From: Anaerolineae bacterium
GTDB taxonomy: Bacteria > Chloroflexota > Anaerolineae > Caldilineales > Caldilineaceae
Assembly (NCBI GenBank): GCA_030432295.1
Contig: JAUIHI010000008.1
Span: 124,001-188,000 of the forward strand
Length of the DNA: 64,000 nucleotides
Direction: 5' to 3'
Shown here piece after piece: positions 54,248 through 63,808 of the stretch (its first letter is position 1; each line of letters starts with the position of its first letter). The notes under the pieces were generated by a model, which was not told the DNA's origin, searched no databases, and saw nothing but the letters and a program-made list of their open reading frames with translations. Both the position numbers and the translations under genes were made by a program.

Positions 54248-56521
54248 ATGCTTCGACGACTCCTCCCCCTGTCGTGGACAATTTTGCTTTTCCTGCTTAT
54301 AGCCTTGTTTCTGGCCTCTTCGCCCCGCGCAGCCTGGGCTGAACCGGCAACGGAGCCATCCCAGACAGACATCCGTTCCACAGGCGCTCTTTCCAGCACC
54401 CTTTTTCTCCCCACCCTTTTTGGCAAGCAGGCGCTGGTGGTGGAGATGACACCGGAAGAACGTATGGCGGCTATCGATGCCATCGGCCAGGTGATCGACA
54501 GCGCGCTCCCCGCGGCGGACACCCCGACCGATCAGCGAGATTTGGCAGCCGAAGTGGAGCAGTTGGCCATCGATGTGCTGGCCCTGCCCCAGGTTGTCAC
54601 AACGTATGTGAGTACCGTCACCCTGACCGTCAACGCGGTGTTGACTGACGGGCTGACAATTGCCATTGTCAACAACCGTCCCCCCGAATCTACTGTTGTC
54701 ACAACCACTGCCACAACCAGTGCCACAACGCAGAACGCAGCGCTGGCCGACGCCTCCCCGTCTGTTCAAATGCGCCAGATGCTGGCCCGACAAGCGAATG
54801 CAACCGGGCTGCCCGGCTCGGATCGAGCGGTCTCGGTGGCCTTTGACGGAGGCGGCGCGGTCGCGGCCCAGGTGGGGCAACTCCTGCAAGAGAGCGGTTA
54901 CAACGTTCTCAGCCTGGGGGCCAGCCTGGAAGATATGCGCAAGTACAAAGATCTGGGCGCGCTCTATCTGGACACCCACGGCGTCTCCTTTCTGCGCGTC
55001 ACAGGCTATACGCTCAACGAAGAGGGCTATGTGGTGCCAACCCTCACCGAAGGCATCTATGCCATCCAGACATCTTCCCAGGTCGAGGGAAAACTCCTCT
55101 CGATGCCAGCCAACCGGGAAGACCTGCGCCAGGGACGGCTTGCGATTGCCTGGGTGCAGGACAAAAATGGATGGAGTGCCAAAATCGCCATCACCCAACG
55201 CTTTATCGACACCTATTGGAGCTTCAGCAATGGCGTTGTGATGCTCCACGCCTGCTTCAGCGGCTCTGGGCCTTTCAAACCCTATGAGCAGTGCAAGGGA
55301 ATCTGCCAGGCAGGCCAGCCCGGTGTGTTGGACCCAACCCCTTTCCAGCAGGCTATCATCAACAGCGATGCCCGCTTGCTGGTCGGTTTCAACAACTTCA
55401 CCAACGCGGATGTGGGCATAAAGAGCATCCTCTTCTTCTGGGATCGATTGCTGGGGCGCAATACCCAACAGCCACCCACACCGCCCGCTCGCCCCTTTGA
55501 CTGGAGCCAGGTGAGCGAGGAGATGAAGACCAGGAACCTGCTCACCTTTCGCGTGCCAGCGTATGTGCTTGGCCCCCTGGGCTTCGGCGGGAATGACGTC
55601 TCCCTCGCCTTTTTCTTCAACAACGCGCCCCACGGCGCCGCTCCCAGCATCAAACGGCTGGTGGTGCAGGACGACGCCGCGGCGACTCAGGGCGAAGTCG
55701 AACTGCACGGCGTCTTTCCGGTCACGGCGGGCAGTGTCACTGTGGACAGCCAGCCCGCGTCCATCAAAAGCTGGGGTGCAGAGAAGATCGTCATCAACAC
55801 CCCTTTCAGCAGCAATGGCGCGGCCGGCGCAGTGGTGGTGAAGGGACCGGGCAATGTCAAGAGCAATCCTGTGCCTCTGACCGAATGGACAGGCACAGTC
55901 ACCTACAGTGTTGTTCCCGGCCATGGCAATCTGCGGGCCGCTTCCACCCTCACCGCCCGCTTCCGGGCCGATCTCCATCCCTACCGGGAGACGCTTGCCA
56001 GTGAGCCTGTGCAAACACCGGTTACAACCTATCTTTCCGGCGCGTCCACTGGCACCACCAGCGGTTCCGGCAGCTACACTGATGATGGCGTCACATCTGT
56101 CTGGTCTGCCGGTGGTGCGATGGACCTCTACAGCAAAACAGCTATCGACACCTTTGCATCCAGCCCGTCCCCCCGGACAGCCGTCGATGTAAGCGGCAGC
56201 GGCGGCATCTATGGCGGGCGTGTGACGCTGGATGGCGACAAACGAAGTGGAGAACTCTGCCTGGCCCTGCAAGGCAGCTACCAGCAAACTATCACCGGCG
56301 ACGGCCAAACACATACCCTTCCTGGCCTAATCCTCCTGCCCGGCCCAGATGGGTTGGCTGACAGGCGATTGGGCTTCCTGGAATGTTTCAGTCTGACAAT
56401 GAACAGCGACTATTCCCTGGCATCGGGGAGCCGCCAAGTGGTGATAGACGGAGTGATCTTTCGGATGGAGTGGAGTCGGTTCGAGCCTGTCAACCCACCC
56501 AGCGCCGACGATCCCAGCTAA
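54248..56521 (+). CDS. Secreted protein with clan CD (caspase-fold) peptidase signature
   Basis: 757 residues. A signal peptide is clear (LRRLLPLSWTILLFLLIAL, cleavage after AAWA near residue 30). From residue 195 a caspase-like layout appears: ALYLDTHGVSF with the HG histidine near residue 243 and VVMLHACFSG with the AC cysteine near residue 335, each after a hydrophobic strand as in gingipain/caspase enzymes. Near residues 475-540 a beta-rich stretch resembles an IPT/TIG domain, followed by a low-complexity Ser/Gly/Thr region. It should act outside the cell. Substrate and true activity are unknown. Confidence 0.62.
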   Translation: MLRRLLPLSWTILLFLLIALFLASSPRAAWAEPATEPSQTDIRSTGALSSTLFLPTLFGKQALVVEMTPEERMAAIDAIGQVIDSALPAADTPTDQRDLAAEVEQLAIDVLALPQVVTTYVSTVTLTVNAVLTDGLTIAIVNNRPPESTVVTTTATTSATTQNAALADASPSVQMRQMLARQANATGLPGSDRAVSVAFDGGGAVAAQVGQLLQESGYNVLSLGASLEDMRKYKDLGALYLDTHGVSFLRVTGYTLNEEGYVVPTLTEGIYAIQTSSQVEGKLLSMPANREDLRQGRLAIAWVQDKNGWSAKIAITQRFIDTYWSFSNGVVMLHACFSGSGPFKPYEQCKGICQAGQPGVLDPTPFQQAIINSDARLLVGFNNFTNADVGIKSILFFWDRLLGRNTQQPPTPPARPFDWSQVSEEMKTRNLLTFRVPAYVLGPLGFGGNDVSLAFFFNNAPHGAAPSIKRLVVQDDAAATQGEVELHGVFPVTAGSVTVDSQPASIKSWGAEKIVINTPFSSNGAAGAVVVKGPGNVKSNPVPLTEWTGTVTYSVVPGHGNLRAASTLTARFRADLHPYRETLASEPVQTPVTTYLSGASTGTTSGSGSYTDDGVTSVWSAGGAMDLYSKTAIDTFASSPSPRTAVDVSGSGGIYGGRVTLDGDKRSGELCLALQGSYQQTITGDGQTHTLPGLILLPGPDGLADRRLGFLECFSLTMNSDYSLASGSRQVVIDGVIFRMEWSRFEPVNPPSADDPS

Positions 56522-56563
56522 AACGCCACCGGCTGAGCGCTAGGGCAGAATAGTTTTCAAGCA

Positions 56564-56598
56564 AAAGGCGGGCGGCTCACACGGGTCGCCCGCCTTTG
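56564..56598 (+). terminator. Hairpin terminator
   Basis: AAAGGCGGGCG and CGCCCGCCTTT form an 11-bp stem with a 12-nt loop after the clan CD gene. The rest of the gap 56522-56734 shows no gene. Confidence 0.75.
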
Positions 56599-56734
56599 TA
56601 TCGGGCGTTGAAGCATCTTTTCCAGCCAAATCCAAGACAAAATTAGCGCGTAGATCAGCCGGGGAACTTTCGACACGCCTTGCAGCGGGGTATAATAGGC
56701 CTATCGATGGCTGTATTCTCACGGAGAGTATCTG

Positions 56735-58681
56735 ATGGCGCGTTTGTCAAAGAGCGAAAACTGGCTGGTCGGGCTGGTAGCACTGCTATCCTGGCTCTGG
56801 TTGACAGGCTGCGCCGCGCCTGTGCAAACAGCGCCGCCTGTGCAAGCAGAGACGCCTGCCGCAACTGTCGGGCAAGAAGAGCCAACCTGGCCCGTCTCCG
56901 CCACCCTACAGCCCACAGCGCAGCCAAAAGCGGTGGCCCAAACAGAAGCGGTCGCCCAAACAGAAGCGATATCCCAGACAGAAACATTCGTCCAGGCAGA
57001 AGCCACGCCCCCGCCCCCATCACCCGCGGCCACCCCAACCGGACCGCTGGTACGCATCACCCGCTCGATGAATCTGCGCGGCGGCCCGGGGACAAACTAT
57101 CCGGTGGTGAGCAGCGCCAGCGCGGGGGATAGCTTTGCGATTGTCGGGGTCAACGGCCAGGGCGACTGGTGGCAGATTTCCCTGGCCGACGAGCTGGCCT
57201 GGGTCTATGGCCCACTGGTGACTGCCGAGGGGACCGACGGCGTGCCTGTGGCCGAGGCTCCTCCCCTGCCGACACAGCCGCCGACCCAGCCGCCTACGCC
57301 CACGCCTCGACCTGCCGACGGCAATGCGGGATCAGCGCCTGCACCCGCGCCCGTGGGCACAGTCGTCGTCTACGAGACATCCGTCACCCTGCCTACCTAT
57401 CCCTATGACCGCTACCTCTCCGATGCCCGCAACGAGACCTACAATTGGCCCTATAAACGTTTTGACCGGGAACGCTACGACCGGGAACAGCCCGGCCCGG
57501 AGAATCGTACCTATAAAGTGCTGGTGTTGGAGAATGCCTATCTGAAGGTGACGATTCTGCCCGAACTGGGTGGGCGCATCTGGCAGGCCATCCACAAAGA
57601 GACTGGGGCCAATCTCTTCTATCAGAATTCGGTGGTCAAACCCTCGCCCTGGGGACCGCCGGAGCAATTGGGCTGGCTGGCTGTGGGTGGATTGGAGTGG
57701 TCTCTGCCGGTAGTGGAGCACGGCTACGCCTGGGGTGTGCCCTGGGGCTACATTCCCCTGCAACAGAGCCAGGACCTGGCCTCTGTCACTGTCTTCACGC
57801 CGCGGGATGGACGCTATCTTTCGGCCAGTGTCACCATCACCCTGCGCGCGGGCGCGGCGGAGTTCGATGTGGAGCCGACGATCTCCAATGTGAGCGATCG
57901 TGCCCTGGACTTCGCCTTTTGGGGGACGGCAATGCTGGCCCCTGGCACTGGCAACAAACCCAGCGGTTCCACCCATTTCCTGCTCCCCGGCCAGCAGATG
58001 ACCGTCCACAGCACCGGAGACAGCCGAATGGCTGGGCCGGGGCAGCCCTTCAACTGGCCCGTCTACAACGGGGTGGACTATAGCTGGCTGGGCAACTATC
58101 AGCAGTGGCTGGGCTTTTTCGAGCGGCCCGCGGCCCACGGACCCTATGCAGCCATTTATGACACAGCCGCCAACGCGGGGGCTGTGCGTATCTATCCGGC
58201 CAGCATCACCAGAGGCAGCAAAGCCTTTGCCCTGGGCTGGAACGCAGCCCTCGGCAGCGACAATTTCACCGACGACGGCTCGGCCTACGTGGAACTCCAC
58301 GGCGGTCTGGCTCCCACCTTCGACGATGCCTATCGGCTGCCCGCTGGCGGCGCGGTGAGTTGGCGGGAAGTCTGGTATCCTGTCCACGGAATCGGTGGGC
58401 TATCCTATGCCGACGAAGTGGCGGCTATCTATCTCGCACCCGGCGACGGCGGTCTGCGCGCTGGATTCTACCCCACCCGCCCGATGGATGGGGTACTGAT
58501 AGCTTCGGGCAACGGGCAGGAGATCGGGCGGCTCGCCATCAAAGCCAGCCCGGACGCACCTTTTGTCGGGCGTATTCTGGCTGGGGATCAGCTTCCCGCC
58601 AGCGGACCGCTCCACATCCGTTTTGAAGACGCGGCCGGGCGTGTGCTCTTTGAGACCGACTATTTCGGGCCGCTGCGGTGA
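56735..58681 (+). CDS. Lipoprotein with SH3 domain and DUF5107-like sugar-binding domain
   Basis: 648 residues. The N-terminus has a lipobox (LTGCAAP, cysteine at residue 25), then a Pro/Thr/Gln-rich linker with repeated VAQTEA units, an SH3b domain near residues 105-165 (MNLRGGPGTNYPVV), a second linker, and a large domain from residue 220 with NAYLKVTILPELGGRIWQ and GGLEWSLPVVEHGYAWG, as in DUF5107/galactose-mutarotase-like proteins. It is probably anchored outside the membrane and binds glycans. GGAGA precedes the ATG. No enzymatic residues assigned. Confidence 0.82.
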   Translation: MARLSKSENWLVGLVALLSWLWLTGCAAPVQTAPPVQAETPAATVGQEEPTWPVSATLQPTAQPKAVAQTEAVAQTEAISQTETFVQAEATPPPPSPAATPTGPLVRITRSMNLRGGPGTNYPVVSSASAGDSFAIVGVNGQGDWWQISLADELAWVYGPLVTAEGTDGVPVAEAPPLPTQPPTQPPTPTPRPADGNAGSAPAPAPVGTVVVYETSVTLPTYPYDRYLSDARNETYNWPYKRFDRERYDREQPGPENRTYKVLVLENAYLKVTILPELGGRIWQAIHKETGANLFYQNSVVKPSPWGPPEQLGWLAVGGLEWSLPVVEHGYAWGVPWGYIPLQQSQDLASVTVFTPRDGRYLSASVTITLRAGAAEFDVEPTISNVSDRALDFAFWGTAMLAPGTGNKPSGSTHFLLPGQQMTVHSTGDSRMAGPGQPFNWPVYNGVDYSWLGNYQQWLGFFERPAAHGPYAAIYDTAANAGAVRIYPASITRGSKAFALGWNAALGSDNFTDDGSAYVELHGGLAPTFDDAYRLPAGGAVSWREVWYPVHGIGGLSYADEVAAIYLAPGDGGLRAGFYPTRPMDGVLIASGNGQEIGRLAIKASPDAPFVGRILAGDQLPASGPLHIRFEDAAGRVLFETDYFGPLR

Positions 58682-58728
58682 TCAGCAATCTCGCTACATA
58701 TCACTTCGTTTTCGCTGGATGACGAGCG

Positions 58729-58859
58729 CCGGTTGAGTAGCCGTCAGAATCCTTCAGATTCTGCGTCTGCGCAGGGCGTATCGAAAAACCCAGCGGGTGT
58801 AGCCTTTAGTCGGCATCTAACCCGCTCCTTGGTTTCGATACGCTGCGCTACTCAACCGG
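58729..58859. repeat. 130-bp dispersed repeat, copy 2
   Basis: The ends CCGGTTGAGTAG (58729-58740) and CTACTCAACCGG (58848-58859) are exact inverses. Inside lie GCGTATCGAAA, a GCGGGT pair and GGTTTCGATACGC. It matches the copy at 19444-19594. It looks like a small inverted-end element. Confidence 0.75.
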
Positions 58860-58913
58860 CGTCGCTGGCCTCACACCACTTAACAAATACCCAATATCTA
58901 ATACCTGACACAT

Positions 58914-60758
58914 ATGCAACAGCCTCCCAACTACGACTCCCTATCCTCCGGTCGAATGCCCCGAATCTTCTGGGTGATGATCGGCGTCTCCACACTGCTG
59001 GCTGTGGTGATTGTTCTCTTTTTGGTCCTGCGCGGAATGCAGGACGGGCGCATTCAAAGCGATGCCCAGCGCCGCCAGCAGATCGCCATTCTTTTGCAGC
59101 AGGCCGTGGACCTGCGCAGTGACAACAACCCCAGAGAGGCGCTGATCCGCTATCAGGACGTGCTGAAACTGGACGGCGAGAACGCAGAGGCTATCGCTGG
59201 GATTGGCGAACTGTTGGATACCCCTCTCAGCGCGGCCCCGGTAGTTGTGATTACGCCCTCACCCACACCTGGGCTGGCCGCGCCCACTCCGACTTCCCTC
59301 AACTCTCTGGATGGGGTGTGGGCCGATGCCCAGGCACTCTACAACGCGGGGCGCTGGGCCGATGCCATTGCCCGGCTGTTGCAGGTGCGGGCCACAGATC
59401 AGAGCTTTGAGACAGAGCAAGTGGAGGAGATGCTCTACACCGCCTATGTCAGCCTGGGTACAGAAAAGAGCAACAGCGGCAGTCTGGAAGAGGCGGTCAA
59501 CCTCTTCGACAAAGCCTTGGCCCTGCGCCCGGATGCTCTGGAGACCCGCACCCTGCGCGATGTGACCGCCGAATATGTGGATGCGTTGACCTACCTGTAC
59601 GCCGACTGGCCCAAAGTCATTGAATTGCTGGAGAATCTCTACCAGCGCAACCCCAACTACCGGGATGTGCGCCAGCGGCTGCAAGAAGCCCACACCGAGT
59701 ATGCGGACAGCCTATCCCGCCAGAATGAGTGGTGTGACGCTGCCGAACAGTTTGCCGCGGCCATTGCTGTGCAGAATGGGCCAGGACTGGCCGAAAAAGA
59801 GTCCCAGGCCCAGATTTTGTGCGAGACTGCCCCCACCCCCTCTGCCGAGGACGGCACTGTGACTGTACAGGCGGGCACACCTCAGCCGGGTGTCACGGGT
59901 ACGCCCATCGCGGGCAGCAGCCCCAGCCAGCCTGTGGCTGGGGGCCTAGGCGTTGGGCGCATTCTCTATTCTGCCCAAGACCCGGTAGACGGGCGGGAAC
60001 GGGTCTTTGCCCAGCCTGTCACAGCCAGTGTCAAGCCGGTGATTGTGGTGGAAGACGCGGCCCAGCCGGACCTGCGCAGCGACGGTCAACGTCTGGTCTT
60101 TCGCAGTATGCGGGGGGATCAGCGGGGGCTGGGCAGCTTTGATCCGGCCACGGGTCTGCGCCTGCGCTTCACCAATTTTGCCGAGGACAGTCTGCCCAGT
60201 TGGAACCCGGAAGGCAACCGAATCACCTTTGCCAGCAACCGGGAAGGAGATCGACGCTGGCGCATCTATGTGGCCTGGGCCGATGGCAACGACAGCGGCA
60301 CTGATCTGGGCTTTGGGCAGGACCCGGAATGGCATCCCAGCGCTGATCTGATTGTCTATCGGGGTTGCGACAACCAGGGCAACGGCTGTGGCCTGTGGAC
60401 TACCAACAGCGGTGGAGGGAATCAGCAGCCGTTGACCAGTGTGCCGGGGGACGCCCACCCGGTCTGGTCGCCGGATGGCCGCTTCGTCGTCTTTATGAGT
60501 TCGGAGCGGGATGGGAATTGGGAAATCTATCGGATCGAGGTGGGGAGCGGTGAGATTGTCCGCTTGACCAACTCACCGGCCATCGACGGTATACCGGCAG
60601 TCAGCCCGGATAGCAGCCGGATTGTCTTTCTCAGCAACCGGGACGGCACGTGGAAACTGTGGGTCAAACCCATCACCGGCGGGATAGAGCAGCCCCTGGC
60701 CGGGCTGGGCGGGAATGTGGACGATTGGATGCAAGCCAAATTGCAATGGGTGAGGTAG
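58914..60758 (+). CDS. Membrane-anchored TPR/WD40-like (TolB-type beta-propeller) protein
   Basis: 614 residues. One membrane span near residues 20-42 anchors it. Residues 45-310 hold TPR-like helices (EALIRYQDVLKLDGENAEA, EAVNLFDKALALRPD). A Thr/Pro/Gly linker follows, and from residue 345 there are PD40 beta-propeller blades, each with the pattern PSWNPEGNRITFASNREGD, PVWSPDGRFVVFMSSERDG or PAVSPDSSRIVFLSNRDG. Likely an outer-face scaffold or sensor. Three tRNA genes follow on the same strand. Confidence 0.82.
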   Translation: MQQPPNYDSLSSGRMPRIFWVMIGVSTLLAVVIVLFLVLRGMQDGRIQSDAQRRQQIAILLQQAVDLRSDNNPREALIRYQDVLKLDGENAEAIAGIGELLDTPLSAAPVVVITPSPTPGLAAPTPTSLNSLDGVWADAQALYNAGRWADAIARLLQVRATDQSFETEQVEEMLYTAYVSLGTEKSNSGSLEEAVNLFDKALALRPDALETRTLRDVTAEYVDALTYLYADWPKVIELLENLYQRNPNYRDVRQRLQEAHTEYADSLSRQNEWCDAAEQFAAAIAVQNGPGLAEKESQAQILCETAPTPSAEDGTVTVQAGTPQPGVTGTPIAGSSPSQPVAGGLGVGRILYSAQDPVDGRERVFAQPVTASVKPVIVVEDAAQPDLRSDGQRLVFRSMRGDQRGLGSFDPATGLRLRFTNFAEDSLPSWNPEGNRITFASNREGDRRWRIYVAWADGNDSGTDLGFGQDPEWHPSADLIVYRGCDNQGNGCGLWTTNSGGGNQQPLTSVPGDAHPVWSPDGRFVVFMSSERDGNWEIYRIEVGSGEIVRLTNSPAIDGIPAVSPDSSRIVFLSNRDGTWKLWVKPITGGIEQPLAGLGGNVDDWMQAKLQWVR

Positions 60759-60832
60759 CAGTTTGATTTTTGGCAGACTTTCCAGTACAATAACAACATC
60801 GCTGTTTTCCTGATTGGAAAGATGGCGTGCCC

Positions 60833-60906
60833 CGGGGAGTAGCGCAGTCTGGCAGCGCACAGCGTTTGGGACGCTGGGGTCGGAGGTTCAAATCCTCTCT
60901 CCCCGA
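60833..60906 (+). tRNA. tRNA-Pro (TGG)
   Basis: Full cloverleaf: CGGGGAG acceptor, D arm GCGC/GCGC, anticodon loop TTTGGGA with TGG, T loop GTTCAAA. CCA is not encoded. Confidence 0.95.
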
Positions 60907-60910
60907 CTGC

Positions 60911-60981
60911 GCGGGTGTAGCTCAATGGTAGAGCTCCTGCCTTCCAAGCAGATTACGCGGGTTCGATTCCCGCCACCCGCT
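60911..60981 (+). tRNA. tRNA-Gly (TCC)
   Basis: GCGGGTG acceptor, D arm GCTC/GAGC, anticodon loop CTTCCAA with TCC, T arm GCGGG TTCGATT CCCGC. It lies 4 nt after tRNA-Pro. CCA is not encoded. Confidence 0.95.
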
Positions 60982-60984
60982 CTG

Positions 60985-61168
60985 AAATTGGTTGATTGGT
61001 TCATACGTTGACTGGAAACCGCCCCGGCGTACTCCTGCCAGTTAACGAATCAGCCAATCAGCCTTTTTTTGTCACTGCGTTTCCCATCAAAAGCGGACGC
61101 AGATAAAAGCTGAAACAAAGATCAGCGCAGATCAATTCAGATCATAAAAATCTGCGTCTTATCTTCTC
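60985..61168. repeat. Two intergenic repeat clusters between tRNA genes
   Basis: First a loose foldback of TTGGTTGATTGG with CAGCCAATCAGCC, related to 511-576. Then GGACGCAGATAAAAGCTG and AATCTGCGTCTT, of the ATCTGCG family. No gene. Confidence 0.55.
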
Positions 61169-61170
61169 TT

Positions 61171-61245
<75 letters not shown>

Positions 61246-61280
61246 TTTCCCCCTTCCCCTCTACAGCAAAGGCAACTCCC

Positions 61281-61751
61281 ATGCTCGTCAAAGACATTAT
61301 GACAACGGATGTGATCACTATTGGCCCCCGCGCAACCATCGGAGAAGTGGCTAAATTGATGCGCAAACACGCAATCAGCGGGCTGCCGGTGATCGACGCT
61401 GGGGGCAAGCTGGTGGGTATTGTGACCGAAGTGGACCTGATCACCCGCCACGCGCCGCCACGCCAGCCCCAATATATTCCGCTGCTCTGGGGGCTGATTC
61501 CCATGCGTCTGGACGATTATAGCACCTACAAGGAGCAGATACGCCACATTCTGGCCGTTTTTGTAGAGCAATTGATGACGAAGGAACCAGCCACTGTCCG
61601 CCCGAGTGATACGCTGGAACACGCCGCGGAGTTGATGATCAAACCGGGCCACAGCTCCCTGCCGGTGGTAGAGAAGGGTAAGTTGGTGGGCATCGTCACC
61701 CGAACCGATCTGGTGCAGGTGATTGAGGAGTTGGAGATCGGGGAAGAATAG
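61281..61751 (+). CDS. CBS-pair protein
   Basis: 156 residues with two CBS domains: residues 1-60 (VKDIMTTDVITIGPRATIGE, ending KLVGIVTEVDLITRH) and residues 90-150 (QLMTKEPATVRPSDTLE, ending KLVGIVTRTDLVQVIEELE). Such stand-alone pairs bind adenine nucleotides and regulate partners. The ATG at 61281 starts the domain. It follows the tRNA by 38 nt and ends at a strong terminator. Target unknown. Confidence 0.9.
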   Translation: MLVKDIMTTDVITIGPRATIGEVAKLMRKHAISGLPVIDAGGKLVGIVTEVDLITRHAPPRQPQYIPLLWGLIPMRLDDYSTYKEQIRHILAVFVEQLMTKEPATVRPSDTLEHAAELMIKPGHSSLPVVEKGKLVGIVTRTDLVQVIEELEIGEE

Positions 61752-61790
61752 TCGTTCGGCTTTTTCCAAGAAGTCGAACTCTTAAAAAAG

Positions 61791-61828
61791 GGCGGATCGG
61801 TTATCTATAACCGACCCGCCCTTTTTTG
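61791..61828 (+). terminator. Terminator after the CBS gene
   Basis: GGGCGGATCGGTTAT pairs with ATAACCGACCCGCCC (one mismatch), followed by TTTTTT. A decayed GAAG-TCGAC hairpin precedes it at 61752-61785. It also faces the convergent radical-SAM gene. Confidence 0.88.
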
Positions 61829-61847
61829 TACGCCAGGTTTATCAAAG

Positions 61848-63188
61848 TTACACCGAATGGCGCCAGCCGTAGGCCCGGCGATAGCCGTAGTCTGTGCTGA
61901 AGCTGCCAAAGAGCTTCTTGCCCGCCATATTGAGCGGATAGCGGCGCAGGGAACGCAGGCCGCGCAGGGCGATCTGCGTTGGGCTGTAGATTTTGCGGCA
62001 GAGCCAGTCGTAGGCTTCGCGCAGTTCATCCGGTGTGAAGTTCTTGGGGATGAAGGTCACGTGGGCCGTGTCGAAGTGGCTCCAGGGCACATCCAGCAGC
62101 CGGTTCTCCGCGATTACCTGATCGTAGAAGGGCGTGGAAGGGTAGGGGGTGAGCATCGTCGTGCTTACCCCGTCCATATCGCTGGTGCGGATGAAGTCCC
62201 ACATAGTCTGGAAGGTTTCGGGCGTGTCGTGATCGAAACCCATCACAAACAGACCGACCACACCCATCCCGGTTTCGTGGATCTTTTTGATGGCCTCGGT
62301 GGTCTGCATGGCCACCCCTTTGGACTTGCCGCCCAACGACGAGCGGTTATCCGGGTTGACACTCTCAAAGCCGATGAAGTGCTTGTCCAGATGGGCGGCC
62401 TTGCCCATTTCCAGCAGTTCAGGGAATTTGGCAATGCTCATCTCGGACTGGCAGGTCCATCCCTTCAGGTCCATCTTCATCAGGGCCTCGAAGAGTTCTA
62501 CACAGTAGTCCGGGTCCGTGGAGAAATTCAGCCCGAAGTTGTCGTCAGTGAGGAAGAAACGTTTGATTCCCCGCCGCTCGATTTCGTCCACCACCTCTTC
62601 CACCGGGCGCAGACGCATCCGTCGCCCGCTGACCCGAATCGCGGTGCAGAAATCGCAGTTGCGCGGGCAGCCCCGGGTGATCTCCATATAGGGCGTCCAG
62701 TAGTTGTTGTTCTCGTCCACCATCTTGATCACCCGGTCGGTGATGGGGGCGATGCCGGCCAGATTGGCCCAGCTTTCGTCTTTGTATTCCGGCTTCAGCC
62801 CTTTGATGCCTTCCGCAGCAAAATCTGCGATGGCCTGGGGCCAGGTGTAGTAACCCTCGCCGATGAAAGAGCTGTGGGCAAAGGTCTGAACGTGTTCTGG
62901 CAGCAGAGTGGAATGGACCCCGCCCACCACTACGCCTGCGCCCTGCTTGTGGGCAATCTTGGCCAGGTGCTCGGCCCGTTCGATGGTGATGGTCATACTG
63001 CTGATGCCCACCAGATCGCCTTCGCCCAGGGTGTCCATAGGCAGTTCGCGCAGGTTGTCGTCCCAGATTTCCACCGGGATTTCGTCGGGCACCAGGGAAG
63101 CCAGACGCATCAGTGTATAGGGGGAGCCGGGGGCTTTGCCAAAAACCCTGCCGTCCCGTTTGGGCTGAATTAGAATGACACGTCGCAT
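61848..63188 (-). CDS. B12-binding-domain radical SAM protein (BchE/P-methylase type)
   Basis: 446 residues. Residues 1-130 form the cobalamin-binding-like Rossmann domain (VGISSMTITIERA, VVVGGVHSTLLPEH). The radical-SAM cluster is EITRGCPRNCDFCTAIRV near residue 180. FFLTDDNFG and FIGFESVNPDNRSSLG follow, and the C-terminal 130 residues include TPYPSTPFYDQV. The DxHxxG base-off B12 motif is not seen, as in many of this group. Substrates range from porphyrin and hopanoid to unknown lipids. AGGAG lies 9 nt before the ATG at 63188. Function is not assigned further. Confidence 0.85.
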   Translation of the reverse strand: MRRVILIQPKRDGRVFGKAPGSPYTLMRLASLVPDEIPVEIWDDNLRELPMDTLGEGDLVGISSMTITIERAEHLAKIAHKQGAGVVVGGVHSTLLPEHVQTFAHSSFIGEGYYTWPQAIADFAAEGIKGLKPEYKDESWANLAGIAPITDRVIKMVDENNNYWTPYMEITRGCPRNCDFCTAIRVSGRRMRLRPVEEVVDEIERRGIKRFFLTDDNFGLNFSTDPDYCVELFEALMKMDLKGWTCQSEMSIAKFPELLEMGKAAHLDKHFIGFESVNPDNRSSLGGKSKGVAMQTTEAIKKIHETGMGVVGLFVMGFDHDTPETFQTMWDFIRTSDMDGVSTTMLTPYPSTPFYDQVIAENRLLDVPWSHFDTAHVTFIPKNFTPDELREAYDWLCRKIYSPTQIALRGLRSLRRYPLNMAGKKLFGSFSTDYGYRRAYGWRHSV

Positions 63189-63292
63189 GAACTTTCTCTC
63201 CTGTCTGACTACCAAAAAATGCAAAAAGCTTGTCTATCCTATCACAAATAGGAGGAGCAAACAAATTTGTCAAAGATTTTTGAGAAAAATTC

Positions 63293-63328
63293 AAGAAGTT
63301 CGACTTTTTCCGAAAAGTCGAACTTCTT
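63293..63328. terminator. GAAG-TCGAC family hairpin
   Basis: AAGAAGTTCGACTTTT and its inverse with a 3-4-nt loop. It lies between the DUF212 stop and the radical-SAM start, both on the minus strand, and could end the DUF212 transcript. Confidence 0.6.
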
Positions 63329-63343
63329 CACCTGAATGTGGAG

Positions 63344-63790
63344 CTAACTGGCAAAGAACGCAAACCAGGTGGTTGTATAGGCCACACCGATCAAAGCGCC
63401 CACAATCACTTCAACGAATGTGTGGCCGATCAGTTCCTTCAATTCCACATCGCTAACCGGTTGGCCGGTGAAGAGTTCCCGGATGATCTGGTTGAGGACT
63501 TTGGCCTGTTTGCCCGCGGCCTGGCGCACACCTGTGGCGTCGTACATCACAATCAACGCAAAGATCACCGACAGCGCGAAGACGTCGCTGTGGGTTCCCG
63601 AACGGTGGCCCACCGCCGAAACCAGGCTGGTGACCATCGCCGAATGGCTGCTGGGCATACCGCCGGAACGGGCCAGCACCCGCAGATCGAAGTCCCGGCG
63701 CAGGATCCATTCCAGGAGGAATTTATAGAGTTGAACGCCAATGGCTGCGCTGATGGGCAGCCAAAGCACTTCATTTGACCAAACATTCAT
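63344..63790 (-). CDS. Divergent PAP2 family protein (DUF212)
   Basis: 148 residues with four hydrophobic segments. RSGGMPSSHSAMV near residue 41 is the phosphatase-like SGxPSSHS motif, and GHTFVEVIVGALIG near residue 122 matches the second histidine motif. It is related to vanadium haloperoxidases/lipid phosphatases. Catalysis is not demonstrated for this group. It starts 18 nt after the xseB stop, so it probably shares a transcript. Confidence 0.9.
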   Translation of the reverse strand: MNVWSNEVLWLPISAAIGVQLYKFLLEWILRRDFDLRVLARSGGMPSSHSAMVTSLVSAVGHRSGTHSDVFALSVIFALIVMYDATGVRQAAGKQAKVLNQIIRELFTGQPVSDVELKELIGHTFVEVIVGALIGVAYTTTWFAFFAS

Positions 63791-63808
63791 GGTATATCCG
63801 CTTCAAAG

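Noticed and set aside
54233-56314. 693-residue minus-strand frame opposite the clan CD gene
   Set aside because: No domain or ribosome site. The plus-strand gene has a signal peptide and the HG/AC motifs.
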